Origin: Kitasatospora phosalacinea
Lineage (GTDB): Bacteria; Actinomycetota; Actinomycetes; Streptomycetales; Streptomycetaceae
Direction: 5' to 3'
DNA: 64,000 bases
NCBI RefSeq assembly: GCF_000717185.1
Contig: NZ_JNYE01000026.1
Location: 1 to 64,000 of the forward strand
The translations under genes and the position numbers were made by a program. The notes under the pieces were generated by a model, which was given only the letters and a program-made list of their open reading frames with translations, did no database searches and was not told where the DNA came from. Of this stretch, positions 55,744-64,000 are shown one piece after another; position 1 is the first letter of the stretch; every line of letters begins with the position of its first letter.

Positions 55744-56496
55744 ATGCCCTCACAGGACCCGCCGTACCTCCGCATCGCGGACCACCTGCGCCGCCGGGTG
55801 ACGGCCGGGGAGTGGGCGGTCGGCGAGCGGCTGCCGTCCCAGGCGAGGCTGGCCGAGAGCTACGGCGTCGGGCCGAACGTGCTGCAGCGGGCGCAGGAGG
55901 TGCTGATCGGCGAGGGCCTGCTGGAGGGCCGGACGGGCTCGGGCACCTACGTCCGCGAGCCGGTCCCCCGGCAGCCGCTGCTGCGCTCGCGGACGCCCGG
56001 CGAGTTCCCCGGCGAACCGGCGCCGGACGGCGAGTGGGAGTCCGAGACCGGGGCCCTCACCCCCGCCCCGGAGACGGTGGCCCGCCGCCTGCGGATCGCC
56101 CCCGGCGACCTGACGGTGCACACCCGGTACGAGTTCAAGCTGGACCACAAGGTCCTCCAACTCGCCGACTCCTGGGAGCCGATGGCGGTCACCGGCGGCA
56201 CCCCGGCGACCCTCCCCCGCTACGGCCCGTGGCACCGCCGGAGCGTGGTCGAGCGGATGGCCCTGATCGGGGTGCGGGTGGTGCGCGCGCTGGAGCGGCC
56301 GCGCCCCGCCCGGGCGACGCCGGAGCAGGCCGCGCTGCTGGGGCTCTCCACCGGCGACGTGCTGACCGTGATCGAACGGACCTACCTGGACGACTCCGGG
56401 CGGCCGGTGGAGACCGCGGATCTGGTCATTCCGGATTCCCGCTGGGAGATCTGCTACGAGCTCGCGCTGGCGGATACGGAGGCGGGGGCGGAGTAA
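55744..56496 (+). CDS. GntR-family regulator with UTRA domain
   Basis: 250 aa. N-terminal winged helix PPYLRIADHLRRRVTAGEWAVGERLPSQARLAESYGVGPNVLQRAQEVLIGEGLLEGRTGSGTYVRE is typical GntR. The UTRA effector-binding domain includes VVERMALIGVRVVRALERPRPARATPEQAALLGLSTGDVLTVIERTYLDDSGRPVETADLVIPDSRWEICYEL. The ATG has GGGAG eight bases upstream. HutC/UTRA regulators bind sugars or amino acid derivatives and release DNA. Here it should autoregulate and repress the divergent pair. Confidence 0.93.
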   Translation: MPSQDPPYLRIADHLRRRVTAGEWAVGERLPSQARLAESYGVGPNVLQRAQEVLIGEGLLEGRTGSGTYVREPVPRQPLLRSRTPGEFPGEPAPDGEWESETGALTPAPETVARRLRIAPGDLTVHTRYEFKLDHKVLQLADSWEPMAVTGGTPATLPRYGPWHRRSVVERMALIGVRVVRALERPRPARATPEQAALLGLSTGDVLTVIERTYLDDSGRPVETADLVIPDSRWEICYELALADTEAGAE

Positions 56497-56672
56497 TTCC
56501 CCGGCCCGTTCCGCGCTTTTCCCCGGCGGAACCGCGGGGTGACGGCACGTCGCCCCGACGCCCCGTCAACCCGGCGCGGCAGTGCCCCGGACCGGGCGGA
56601 ATCCGAACCGGTCCGCTCGGCCGAACGGGTGAGGGACGCCCCGCCGGACCGCCCCGGGCCGGGAACGGCGAA

Positions 56673-56721
56673 GGCCGCGCCGGTCCGGACCGGGGGGAAC
56701 CCGGGCCGGACCGGCGCGGCC
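56673..56721. terminator. hupS terminator hairpin
   Basis: Perfect 16-bp arms (56673-56688 and 56706-56721) with a 17-base loop, downstream of the minus-strand hupS stop and about 180 bases beyond the convergent GntR gene. It could stop both. Confidence 0.8.
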
Positions 56722-56762
56722 GGTGCCCCGGTGCCGGAGGGGCCGGCGCCGGGTGCGGGCGA

Positions 56763-57440
56763 CTACTTGGCGGTGGACTTGCGCGCGGTGGTCTTCCGCG
56801 TGGCGGTCTTCTTCGCCGGAGCGGTCTTCTTGGCGGTGGCGGTGGCCTTCTTGGCGGTGGCCGCGGTGGTGGTCTTCTTCGCCGCGGTGGTCGCCTTCTT
56901 GGTCGCGGCCGCGCTGGTCTTCTTGGCCACCGCGGTCTTGGCGGTGGTGGCCTTCTTGACCGCGGTCTTCGCCGGGGCCGCCTTCTTGGCCGCGGTGGTC
57001 GCGGTCTTCTTGGCGGCGGTCTTCTTGGTCGCGGCGGCGCCCGCGGCGGCGGCGCGCTTGGTCGCGGCACGCTTGGCCGCCGGGGTGGCGGCCACGCCGG
57101 ACTTGCCCGGGGTGAGCGAGCCCTTGGGCGCCTTCTTGACCGACGGGCCCTCCTTCGGCAGCTTCTTGCTGCCGGAGACGAGGTCCTTGAAGCCCTGGCC
57201 CGGGCGGAACCGCGGAACCGCGGTCTTCTTGACCTTGACCCGCTCGCCGGTCTGCGGGTTACGGGCGAAGCGCGCCGAGCGCTCCACCTTCTCGAAGGTG
57301 CCGAAACCGGTGACCGAGACGCGGTCACCCGCCACGACGGCACGCACCATGGTGTCGAGCACTGCGTCGACGGCCTCTGCGGCAGCCTTGCGACCGCCCA
57401 GCTGCTCGGCCACCGCTTCGACAAGCTGAGCCTTGTTCAC
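56763..57440 (-). CDS. hupS: HU-type nucleoid protein with histone H1-like tail (HupS)
   Basis: 225 aa. Residues 1-~90 are a complete HU fold: MNKAQLVEAVAEQLGGRKAAAEAVDAVLDTMVRAVVAGDRVSVTGFGTFEKVERSARFARNPQTGERVKVKKTAVPRFRPGQGFKDLVSG. The remaining ~130 residues are Lys/Ala/Thr repeats (KKTAAKKTA, KKATTAAKK) like histone H1. HupS-type proteins compact spore nucleoids in Streptomyces. GTG start with AAGGGGA upstream. The tail DNA is GC-rich and repetitive. Confidence 0.95.
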   Translation of the reverse strand: MNKAQLVEAVAEQLGGRKAAAEAVDAVLDTMVRAVVAGDRVSVTGFGTFEKVERSARFARNPQTGERVKVKKTAVPRFRPGQGFKDLVSGSKKLPKEGPSVKKAPKGSLTPGKSGVAATPAAKRAATKRAAAAGAAATKKTAAKKTATTAAKKAAPAKTAVKKATTAKTAVAKKTSAAATKKATTAAKKTTTAATAKKATATAKKTAPAKKTATRKTTARKSTAK

Positions 57441-57490
57441 GTCTTCCCCTTCGGAAACGGGCGCCGGATGATTCCATCCGTTCTTTTCGC

Positions 57491-57519
57491 ACGTTAGGTA
57501 TGTATCTGCGGACTTTCAA
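57491..57519 (-). promoter_or_regulatory. hupS promoter
   Basis: Minus-strand TTGAAA (57519-57514) and TAACGT (57496-57491) are separated by 17 bases, close to the vegetative consensus, 50 bases before the hupS start. The surrounding ~70 bases are AT-rich for this genome. Confidence 0.7.
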
Positions 57520-57573
57520 TTACCAAACGCGTGAATCACCCTAGTGTCGCAATGGATTTGCGCATGGAGGTGC

Positions 57574-57864
57574 TCACCGGGGAGGCATCCGCCCCTCGTC
57601 GAGGTCCTGCACAAAGCGACTCAACCGCCGTGCCGCCCCCGGGAGATCGCGCTTCGCGGTCTCGGTGACGATCAGCAGTTGTCGGGTGAGAGCGGTCTTT
57701 GCGTCCGTCGACACGTTCAGCGCGTGAACGCGGGCGTGGGCTTGCTTCAACCGCTCGGCCACCAGTGCGTAGAGCAGGGTGACTTCCGAGTCGGCAGCAC
57801 CGTCCTGACCGTCCCCGGACGCCGGTTGGCCGTCCTGGTACGGGGGTTCGGGACTGTGGTGCAT
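57574..57864 (-). CDS. Small conserved protein of unknown function
   Basis: 96 aa. An acidic N-terminus (HHSPEPPYQDGQPASGDGQDGAADSE) leads to a helical region VTLLYALVAERLKQAHARVHALNVSTDAKTALTRQLLIVTETAKRDLPGAARRLSRFVQDLDEGRMP. It resembles a small helical protein conserved in Streptomyces between hup and leuD. No motif of known function. Its ATG at 57864 is AT-free of a strong ribosome-binding site. Confidence 0.75.
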   Translation of the reverse strand: MHHSPEPPYQDGQPASGDGQDGAADSEVTLLYALVAERLKQAHARVHALNVSTDAKTALTRQLLIVTETAKRDLPGAARRLSRFVQDLDEGRMPPR

Positions 57865-57942
57865 GCAACGATTGTGCCATCTGTGCGGAGTTGCGCTACA
57901 CCAGGGTCTATTCCCGGCTGACGAACTCCCCTGCGAACAACG

Positions 57943-57971
57943 AAGACCCGCCCCGGAGGGGGGCGGGTCTT
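57943..57971 (-). terminator. leuCD terminator
   Basis: Perfect 12-bp arms (57943-57954 and 57960-57971) around a GGAGG loop, just beyond the leuD stop on the minus strand; T-rich sequence follows on that strand. Confidence 0.88.
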
Positions 57972-57998
57972 GTTGTCGCTGCGTCAGAAAGCGGTGGC

Positions 57999-58595
57999 TC
58001 AGGCGACCGGCTGGGTCCGCGGCTTGTAGGAGGGCCGCTTCGCCTCGAACGCGGCGACGTCGGCCTCGTTCTGCAGGGTGATGCTGATGTCGTCCAGGCC
58101 GTTCAGCAGCCGCCAGCGCACGTTGTCGTCCAGTTCGAACGGCGCGGTGACGCCCTCGGCCCGGACCTCGCGGGCCTCCAGGTCGACGGTGACCTCGGCG
58201 GTCGGGTCGGCCTCGGTCAGCGCCCAGAGCTGCTCGACGGTCTCCTGCGGCAGGACCACCGTCAGCAGGCCGTTCTTCAGCGAGTTCCCGCGGAAGATGT
58301 CGGCGAACCGGGAGGAGATGACGGCCTGGAAGCCGTAGTTCTGCAGCGCCCAGACGGCGTGCTCGCGGGACGAGCCGGTGCCGAACTCGGGGCCGGCCAC
58401 CAGGACGGTGGCGCCCTTGCGCTCGGGCAGGTTCAGGACGAAGGACTCGTCCTTGCGCCAGGCCTCGAACAGGCCGTCCTCGAAGCCGGAGCGGGTGACC
58501 TTCTTCAGCCAGTGCGCCGGGATGATCTGGTCGGTGTCCACGTTCGAACGGCGCAGCGGGACGGCCCGGCCGGTGTGGGTGGTGAACTTCTCCAT
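57999..58595 (-). CDS. leuD: 3-isopropylmalate dehydratase small subunit
   Basis: 198 aa. [45 protein letters not shown]...[60 protein letters not shown] covers the swivelling domain and the RxxR/S-type substrate loop GSSREHA. It completes the dehydratase with LeuC. It follows leuC by three bases. C-terminal tail ends near ARE-type residues PRTQPVA. Confidence 0.96.
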   Translation of the reverse strand: MEKFTTHTGRAVPLRRSNVDTDQIIPAHWLKKVTRSGFEDGLFEAWRKDESFVLNLPERKGATVLVAGPEFGTGSSREHAVWALQNYGFQAVISSRFADIFRGNSLKNGLLTVVLPQETVEQLWALTEADPTAEVTVDLEAREVRAEGVTAPFELDDNVRWRLLNGLDDISITLQNEADVAAFEAKRPSYKPRTQPVA

Positions 58596-58598
58596 GGC

Positions 58599-60020
<1,422 letters not shown>

Positions 60021-60222
60021 CGGATTCCCTCCAGCCGGCCGCTCTGCCGGCCTTCTCGTGATCGTCGAGGTCTTGTCCCGTGCCGCCCTGTGAGGCTCGC
60101 TTGGAGTCGCGACCTGCACGCCGGACCGTCCAGGATCCGGACACCCTGGTGGGGTGCCGTCCTGGGTGTCTCCCGGGCTGCTGACTCCAAGAGTGGCGCT
60201 TTTCTCGGAAGATTGAACTTGC

Positions 60223-60239
60223 GTCTCGCTGATTGAGAC
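60223..60239. promoter_or_regulatory. Candidate NdgR site between leuC and ndgR
   Basis: GTCTC-N7-GAGAC inverted repeat 15 bases upstream of the ndgR ATG; a GAGAC also recurs at 60249-60253 next to the ATG in direct repeat. Position fits autoregulation and control of leuCD; the exact NdgR consensus is not verified by me. Confidence 0.55.
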
Positions 60240-60253
60240 TGCAGTATCGAGAC

Positions 60254-60967
60254 ATGGACAACACTAGCGGCGTCGGCGTTCTCGACAAGGCCGCTCTGGT
60301 GCTCAGCGCACTGGAGTCGGGCCCCGCCACGTTGGCGGGGCTGGTCGCCGCCACCGGTCTGGCGCGGCCCACCGCCCACCGACTCGCCGTCGCACTCGAG
60401 CACCACCGCCTCGTCACCCGCGACATGCAGGGCCGCTTCATCCTCGGCCCCCGCCTCGCCGAACTCTCCGCCGCCGCGGGCGAGGACCGGCTGCTGGCCG
60501 CCGCCGGCCCGGTCCTCACCCACCTGCGGGACGTGACGGGCGAGAGCGCCCAGCTCTACCGGCGCCAGGGCGAGATGCGGATCTGCGTGGCCGCCGCCGA
60601 GCGCCTGTCGGGACTGCGCGACACCGTGCCGGTCGGCTCGACGCTGCCGATGAAGGCCGGCTCCGCCGCCCAGGTCCTGCTGGCCTGGGAGGAGCCCGAG
60701 CGCCTGCACCGCGGCCTCCAGGGCGCCCGGTTCACCGCCACCGCCCTCAGCGGCGTCCGCCGCCGCGGCTGGGCCCAGTCCATCGGCGAGCGCGAGCCGG
60801 GCGTCGCCTCGGTCTCCGCGCCCGTCCGCGGCCCCTCCAACCGGGTGGTCGCCTCGGTCTCGGTCTCCGGCCCGATCGAGCGCCTGACCCGCCACCCCGG
60901 CCGGATGCACGCCCAGGCCATCATCGAAGCCGCCAACCGCCTCACCGAGGCCCTCCGCCGCAGCTGA
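60254..60967 (+). CDS. ndgR: IclR-type regulator NdgR
   Basis: 237 aa. An N-terminal winged helix ([67 protein letters not shown]) precedes the IclR effector domain with [30 protein letters not shown] and [23 protein letters not shown]. NdgR (nitrogen-source dependent growth regulator) controls leucine and methionine metabolism, growth and antibiotic production in S. coelicolor and is always divergent from leuC. ATG at 60254. Followed by a large terminator hairpin. Confidence 0.95.
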   Translation: MDNTSGVGVLDKAALVLSALESGPATLAGLVAATGLARPTAHRLAVALEHHRLVTRDMQGRFILGPRLAELSAAAGEDRLLAAAGPVLTHLRDVTGESAQLYRRQGEMRICVAAAERLSGLRDTVPVGSTLPMKAGSAAQVLLAWEEPERLHRGLQGARFTATALSGVRRRGWAQSIGEREPGVASVSAPVRGPSNRVVASVSVSGPIERLTRHPGRMHAQAIIEAANRLTEALRRS

Positions 60968-60980
60968 GCGGCCGCCGGAA

Positions 60981-61020
60981 CGACGAACGCCCTCCCGGCG
61001 GCCGGGAAGGGCGTTCGTCG
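60981..61020 (+). terminator. ndgR terminator
   Basis: A 40-base near-perfect hairpin: CGACGAACGCCC near 60981-60992 pairs with GGGCGTTCGTCG (61009-61020), and the inner CCCGG/CCGGG extends it. It lies 13 bases beyond the ndgR stop. Confidence 0.88.
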
Positions 61021-61045
61021 TGTCGCGGGCCCGCGGGCAGCGGAC

Positions 61046-61081
61046 GGGCGGGCATGCGGGCGGGCATGCGGGCGGGCATGC
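61046..61081. repeat. 12-bp tandem repeat, three copies
   Basis: Three exact consecutive units GGGCGGGCATGC (61046-61057, 61058-61069, 61070-61081), each with the palindrome GCATGC. They sit between the ndgR terminator and the tRNA terminator. Confidence 0.92.
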
Positions 61082-61108
61082 AAAAAGAGCCCCGGTTGAC
61101 CGGAGCTC
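61081..61108 (-). terminator. Terminator of the tRNA operon
   Basis: A 10-bp stem with one mismatch (61087-61096 / 61099-61108) ends in a minus-strand TTTTT (61086-61082). It lies just after the last tRNA on the minus strand, as expected of a Rho-independent terminator. Confidence 0.92.
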
Positions 61109-61129
61109 GTTCTGTGGAGCGTTTCTTGG

Positions 61130-61201
61130 CTGGGGTACCAGGACTCGAACCTAGACTAAATGAACCAGAATCACTCGTGCTGCCAATTACACCATACCCC
61201 A
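61130..61201 (-). tRNA. tRNA-Gln (CUG), second copy
   Basis: 72 nt. Acceptor TGGGGTA/TACCCCA, D-loop with AATTGGCAGC, TTC-containing T-arm (GGTTCGAGTCC), discriminator G. The anticodon loop is TTCTGGT, giving CUG. Its anticodon stem reads AGTGA/TCATT, with a G-U pair where the other copy has C-G. No encoded CCA. Confidence 0.95.
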
Positions 61202-61205
61202 AAAG

Positions 61206-61278
61206 TACCCCCGACCGGATTCGAACCGGCGCTACCGCCTTGAGAGGGCGGCGTGCTAGGCCACTACACAACGGGGGC
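61206..61278 (-). tRNA. tRNA-Glu (CUC), third copy
   Basis: 73 nt, cloverleaf complete; acceptor GCCCCCG/CGGGGGT, anticodon stem CCGCC/GGCGG, loop CTCTCAA giving CUC, T-arm GCCGGTTCGAATCCGGT. Identical to the two other tRNA-Glu genes here. Four bases separate it from the next tRNA-Gln. Confidence 0.96.
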
Positions 61279-61291
61279 CCGAATGAGCGAG

Positions 61292-61364
61292 TACCCCCGA
61301 CCGGATTCGAACCGGCGCTACCGCCTTGAGAGGGCGGCGTGCTAGGCCACTACACAACGGGGGC
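61292..61364 (-). tRNA. tRNA-Glu (CUC), second copy
   Basis: 73 nt, identical to its neighbours: CUC anticodon, GCCCCCG acceptor 5' strand, discriminator A. It is separated from the third copy by 13 bases and from the first by 35 bases containing a small GCAATT/AATTGC hairpin. Confidence 0.96.
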
Positions 61365-61399
61365 GGGACTCATTCGTTCTGCAATTGTCAAGAATTGCG

Positions 61400-61472
61400 T
61401 ACCCCCGACCGGATTCGAACCGGCGCTACCGCCTTGAGAGGGCGGCGTGCTAGGCCACTACACAACGGGGGC
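61400..61472 (-). tRNA. tRNA-Glu (CUC), first copy
   Basis: 73 nt, complete cloverleaf with anticodon CUC and discriminator A. Transcribed after the first tRNA-Gln, 19 bases upstream. Confidence 0.96.
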
Positions 61473-61491
61473 TCACTGCAGATGTGCTGCG

Positions 61492-61563
61492 CTGGGGTAC
61501 CAGGACTCGAACCTAGACTAACTGAACCAGAATCAGTCGTGCTGCCAATTACACCATACCCCA
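61492..61563 (-). tRNA. tRNA-Gln (CUG), first copy
   Basis: 72 nt. Same body as the other tRNA-Gln, but with the canonical anticodon stem ACTGA/TCAGT. Promoter-proximal member of the five-tRNA operon Gln-Glu-Glu-Glu-Gln. Confidence 0.95.
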
Positions 61564-61634
61564 CCAGAGTTCAACCCCTCTGCGGGGCCTTCCTCAGGTG
61601 TCTTGCGCCTCCCTGCCCGGGCGGCGCAGAAAGA

Positions 61635-61663
61635 ACATTACCCGACGCCCCGCCCCGCTCCAA
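61635..61663 (-). promoter_or_regulatory. Promoter of the tRNA operon
   Basis: Minus-strand TTGGAG (61663-61658) and TAATGT (61640-61635) are separated by exactly 17 bases, close to the vegetative consensus. It lies ~72 bases before the first tRNA-Gln and after gltX. Confidence 0.8.
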
Positions 61664-61763
61664 AATCGATAACCGCAGGCAGCGCGCCGGACACCTGCGG
61701 GCCAGGTCAGCGACGCGGCCCGCAGGTGTCCGGGAGGCTCCCGGAAGGCGTCCGGGAGGCGGC

Positions 61764-63278
61764 TCAGGAGGCCGGGAGGAGCTCCAGGGCGGCGCGCAGG
61801 CGGCGGAGCGTCTCCTCGCGGCCGAGCAGCTCCATCGACTCGAACAGCGGCGGGGAGACCCGGCGGCCGGTGACCGCGACCCGCAGCGGGGTGAAGGCGA
61901 ACTTGGGCTTGATGCCCAGGCCGTCGACCAGGGCGGCGCGCAGCGCGGCCTGGATCGGGTCGGGGGTGAAGTCCGGCAGCTCGGTGAGCGCCGCGACGGA
62001 CGCCTCCAGGACCGGGCGGGCGTCCGCGGTGAGGGCCTTGGCGGCGTCCTCCGGGTCGACGGCGAAGTCGGCGGGGGCGACGAACAGGAAGCCGGCCATG
62101 GTGACGATCTCGGAGAGGACGACCATCCGCTCCTGGGTGAGCGGCGCGACCTTGGCCAGCAGGTCGAGCTGCTCGGCGGTGGGCTCGGCCGGGAGCAGGC
62201 CGGGGGCCTGGAGGTAGGGCACCAGGCGCTCGACGAACTCCCCGGGGGCGAGGCGGCGGACGTGCTCGGCGTTGATGTGCTCGGCCTTCTTGAGGTCGAA
62301 GCGGGCCGGGTTGCCGTTGACGTCGTCGATGTCGAAGGCGGCGACCATCTCGTCGATGTCGAAGATGTCGCGGTCCTCGGCGAGCGACCAGCCCAGCAGG
62401 GCCAGGTAGTTGAGCAGGCCCTCGGGGAGGAAGCCGCGCTCGCGGTAGAGGTTGAGCGAGGCCTGCGGGTCGCGCTTGGAGAGCTTCTTGTTGCCCTCGC
62501 CCATCACGTACGGCAGGTGGCCGAACTGCGGGGTGGTGCCGTTGCCGACGCCGATCTCCGCCAGCGCCGCGTAGAGGGCGATCTGACGGGGCGTCGAGGA
62601 GAGCAGGTCCTCGCCGCGCAGGACGTGGGTGATCTCCATCAGGGCGTCGTCGACCGGGTTGACCAGGGTGTACAGCGGGGCGCCGTTGGCCCGGACGATG
62701 CCGTAGTCGGGGACGTCCTTCGGGTCGAAGGAGATCGGGCCGCGCACCAGGTCGTCGAAGGCGAGGGTGGTGTCGGGCATCCGGAAGCGGAGGATCGACG
62801 GGCGGCCCTCGGCCTCGTACGCGGCCTTCTGCCCGTCCGTCAGGTCGCGGCAGTGGCCGTCGTAGCCGGAGGGCCGGCCGGCGGCGCGGGCCGCCTCGCG
62901 GCGGGCGTCGAGCTCCTCGGTGGTGCAGTAGCAGGGGTAGGCGTGGCCGGCCTCGCGCAGGCGCTCGGCGACGTCGGCGTAGACGTCCATCCGCTGCGAC
63001 TGGCGGTAGGGGGCGTGCGGGCCGCCGACCTCGGGGCCCTCGTTCCAGTCGAAGCCGAGCCAGCGCATGGCGTCGAGCAGCTGCTGGTACGACTCCTCGG
63101 AGTCGCGGGCCGCGTCGGTGTCCTCGATGCGGAAGACCAGGGTGCCGCCGTTATGCCGGGCGTAGGCCCAGTTGAACAGGGCGGTGCGGACCAGGCCGAC
63201 GTGCGGGTTGCCGGTCGGGGAGGGGCAGAAGCGGACCCGGACGGCGGGGTTCTTCTTGTCGGCCACGTTGTCAGCCAC
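61764..63278 (-). CDS. gltX: Glutamyl-tRNA synthetase
   Basis: 504 aa class I synthetase. The HIGH-like motif is [24 protein letters not shown]; the KMSKS-like motif is KKLSKRD. It starts with GTG at 63278, preceded by AAGGTGAT at ideal spacing, and overlaps the 3' end of the FAH-family gene by eight bases. It charges tRNA-Glu, the species encoded three times just downstream. C-terminal anticodon-binding domain ends [21 protein letters not shown]. Confidence 0.96.
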   Translation of the reverse strand: MADNVADKKNPAVRVRFCPSPTGNPHVGLVRTALFNWAYARHNGGTLVFRIEDTDAARDSEESYQQLLDAMRWLGFDWNEGPEVGGPHAPYRQSQRMDVYADVAERLREAGHAYPCYCTTEELDARREAARAAGRPSGYDGHCRDLTDGQKAAYEAEGRPSILRFRMPDTTLAFDDLVRGPISFDPKDVPDYGIVRANGAPLYTLVNPVDDALMEITHVLRGEDLLSSTPRQIALYAALAEIGVGNGTTPQFGHLPYVMGEGNKKLSKRDPQASLNLYRERGFLPEGLLNYLALLGWSLAEDRDIFDIDEMVAAFDIDDVNGNPARFDLKKAEHINAEHVRRLAPGEFVERLVPYLQAPGLLPAEPTAEQLDLLAKVAPLTQERMVVLSEIVTMAGFLFVAPADFAVDPEDAAKALTADARPVLEASVAALTELPDFTPDPIQAALRAALVDGLGIKPKFAFTPLRVAVTGRRVSPPLFESMELLGREETLRRLRAALELLPAS

Positions 63279-64000
63279 GCTTGATCACCTTGTTGGAGAG
63301 GGTGCCGATGCCTTCGACGGAGACGGCGACCTCGTCACCGATGGTCAGGGGGCCGACGCCCGCGGGGGTGCCGGTGAGGATGACGTCGCCCGGGAGCAGG
63401 GTCATCGCCTCGGAGACGTGCACGATCAGCTCGGCGACCGAGCGGACCATCTGGGAGGTGCGGCCGGCCTGGCGGAGCTCGCCGTTGACGGTGCAGGTGA
63501 CGGCCAGGTCGGCGGGGTCGAGGTCGGTCTCGATCCAGGGGCCAAGCGGGCAGGAGGTGTCGAAGCCCTTGGCGCGGGCCCACTGGCCCTCGCGCTGCTG
63601 CACGTCGCGGGCGGTGACGTCGTTGGCGCAGGTGTATCCGAAGACCACCTCGGGGACGCGCTCCAGCGGCACCTCGCGGCACATCCGGCCGATCACCACG
63701 GCGAGCTCGGCCTCGTACTGCACGTCCGAGGAGAACGGCGGGTAGGCGATCGACTCGGTGGGGCCGATGACGGCGGTGGAGGGCTTGAAGAACGTCAGCG
63801 GGACGGCGGGGACCTCGTTGCCCAGCTCGGCGGCGTGCGCGGCGTAGTTGCGGCCGACGGCGACGATCTTGCTGGGGAGCATCGGGGCCAGCAGCCGGAC
63901 GTCCTGCAGGCGGTGGGTCTCGCCGGTCGGCTGGGGGGTGCCGAAGGGGTGCCCGGCCAGGGCGTGGACCACCAGCGAGTCGGGCTGCGCGGCGTCCCCC
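63271..64000 (-). CDS. Fumarylacetoacetate hydrolase family protein (5' end cut)
   Basis: At least 242 aa; coding continues to the window edge (the frame reads ...[16 protein letters not shown]...). The FAH fold is clear: [56 protein letters not shown] (metal ligands Glu/Glu), [36 protein letters not shown] and [43 protein letters not shown]. Such enzymes act on 2-keto/acylpyruvate-type substrates. It ends inside gltX, a conserved Streptomyces overlap, so the two are probably translated together. Confidence 0.92.
   Translation of the reverse strand, partial: GDAAQPDSLVVHALAGHPFGTPQPTGETHRLQDVRLLAPMLPSKIVAVGRNYAAHAAELGNEVPAVPLTFFKPSTAVIGPTESIAYPPFSSDVQYEAELAVVIGRMCREVPLERVPEVVFGYTCANDVTARDVQQREGQWARAKGFDTSCPLGPWIETDLDPADLAVTCTVNGELRQAGRTSQMVRSVAELIVHVSEAMTLLPGDVILTGTPAGVGPLTIGDEVAVSVEGIGTLSNKVIKRG

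Noticed and set aside
61206..61472. Three identical 73-base direct repeats resembling a CRISPR array
   Set aside because: Each unit folds as tRNA-Glu with a CUC anticodon; the spacers are of unequal length (13 and 35 bases).

Overview
The window is a high-GC actinomycete chromosome segment, almost certainly Streptomycetaceae (Streptomyces or Kitasatospora). Evidence for this is the strong third-position GC, frequent GTG starts, the developmental regulator NsdA, the IclR regulator NdgR divergent from leuCD, a HupS-type HU with a Lys/Ala tail, four tandem signal peptidases and a zinc-type RpmB. From memory, gene order largely follows the Streptomyces coelicolor core interval from about SCO5547 (gltX) to SCO5606 (dprA). 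Most genes lie on the minus strand, so transcription mainly runs right to left.

Layout. 1-614 has no convincing gene and its left 80 bases look abnormal. 615-9617 holds dprA, a YifB/ComM ATPase, a YraN-family protein, a DUF2469-type protein, a NUDIX hydrolase and four overlapping or closely spaced type I signal peptidase genes. 9683-12453 is the ribosomal unit rpsP-KH-rimM-trmD-rplS. 12848-18815 has a SprT-like protein, proS, a plus-strand methyltransferase-like gene, an FtsH paralogue and an acetyltransferase. 18879-24741 is ffh and the nitrogen operon amtB-glnK-glnD, preceded by a clear GlnR-type operator. 25074-32627 holds nsdA, a plus-strand primase/polymerase-like gene, ftsY and smc. 32906-36444 has a small coiled-coil protein, acylphosphatase, a membrane protein with a Gly/Phe/Asp tail and a drug/metabolite-transporter-like protein.

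36587-46228 is a long minus-strand run: mutM, rnc, rpmF, a YceD protein, a DivIVA-like coiled-coil protein, coaD, rsmD, a helix-turn-helix protein, recG and a DAK/FakA-like kinase. rpmB is divergent from it. 46811-49798 is thiD, a phosphofructokinase and thiL. Next come a plus-strand pair (stand-alone Lrp ligand-binding domain, DUF3515 lipoprotein), then ddl, gpsA and plsC on the minus strand, and cofC (with an extra C-terminal domain) on the plus strand. 54948-56496 is the most accessory-looking block: two overlapping unknown genes facing a GntR/UTRA regulator across an AT-rich palindromic operator. hupS, a small unknown gene, leuCD, ndgR, a five-gene Gln/Glu tRNA operon with a visible promoter and terminator, gltX and a truncated fumarylacetoacetase-family gene complete the window.

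How it works together. The region couples translation (rpsP, rplS, rpmB, rpmF, tRNAs, gltX, proS), protein targeting and processing (ffh, ftsY, signal peptidases, FtsH), chromosome maintenance (smc, recG, mutM, dprA, hupS), nitrogen and leucine control (GlnR site, amtB-glnK-glnD, ndgR/leuCD) and envelope and cofactor synthesis (ddl, plsC, gpsA, coaD, thiD, thiL, cofC). I saw no CRISPR array, insertion sequence, prophage or biosynthetic cluster. The most interesting leads are the GntR module, the odd left edge, the cofC fusion, pfkA placed between the thi genes, and the SprT-like zincin beside the ribosomal operon.
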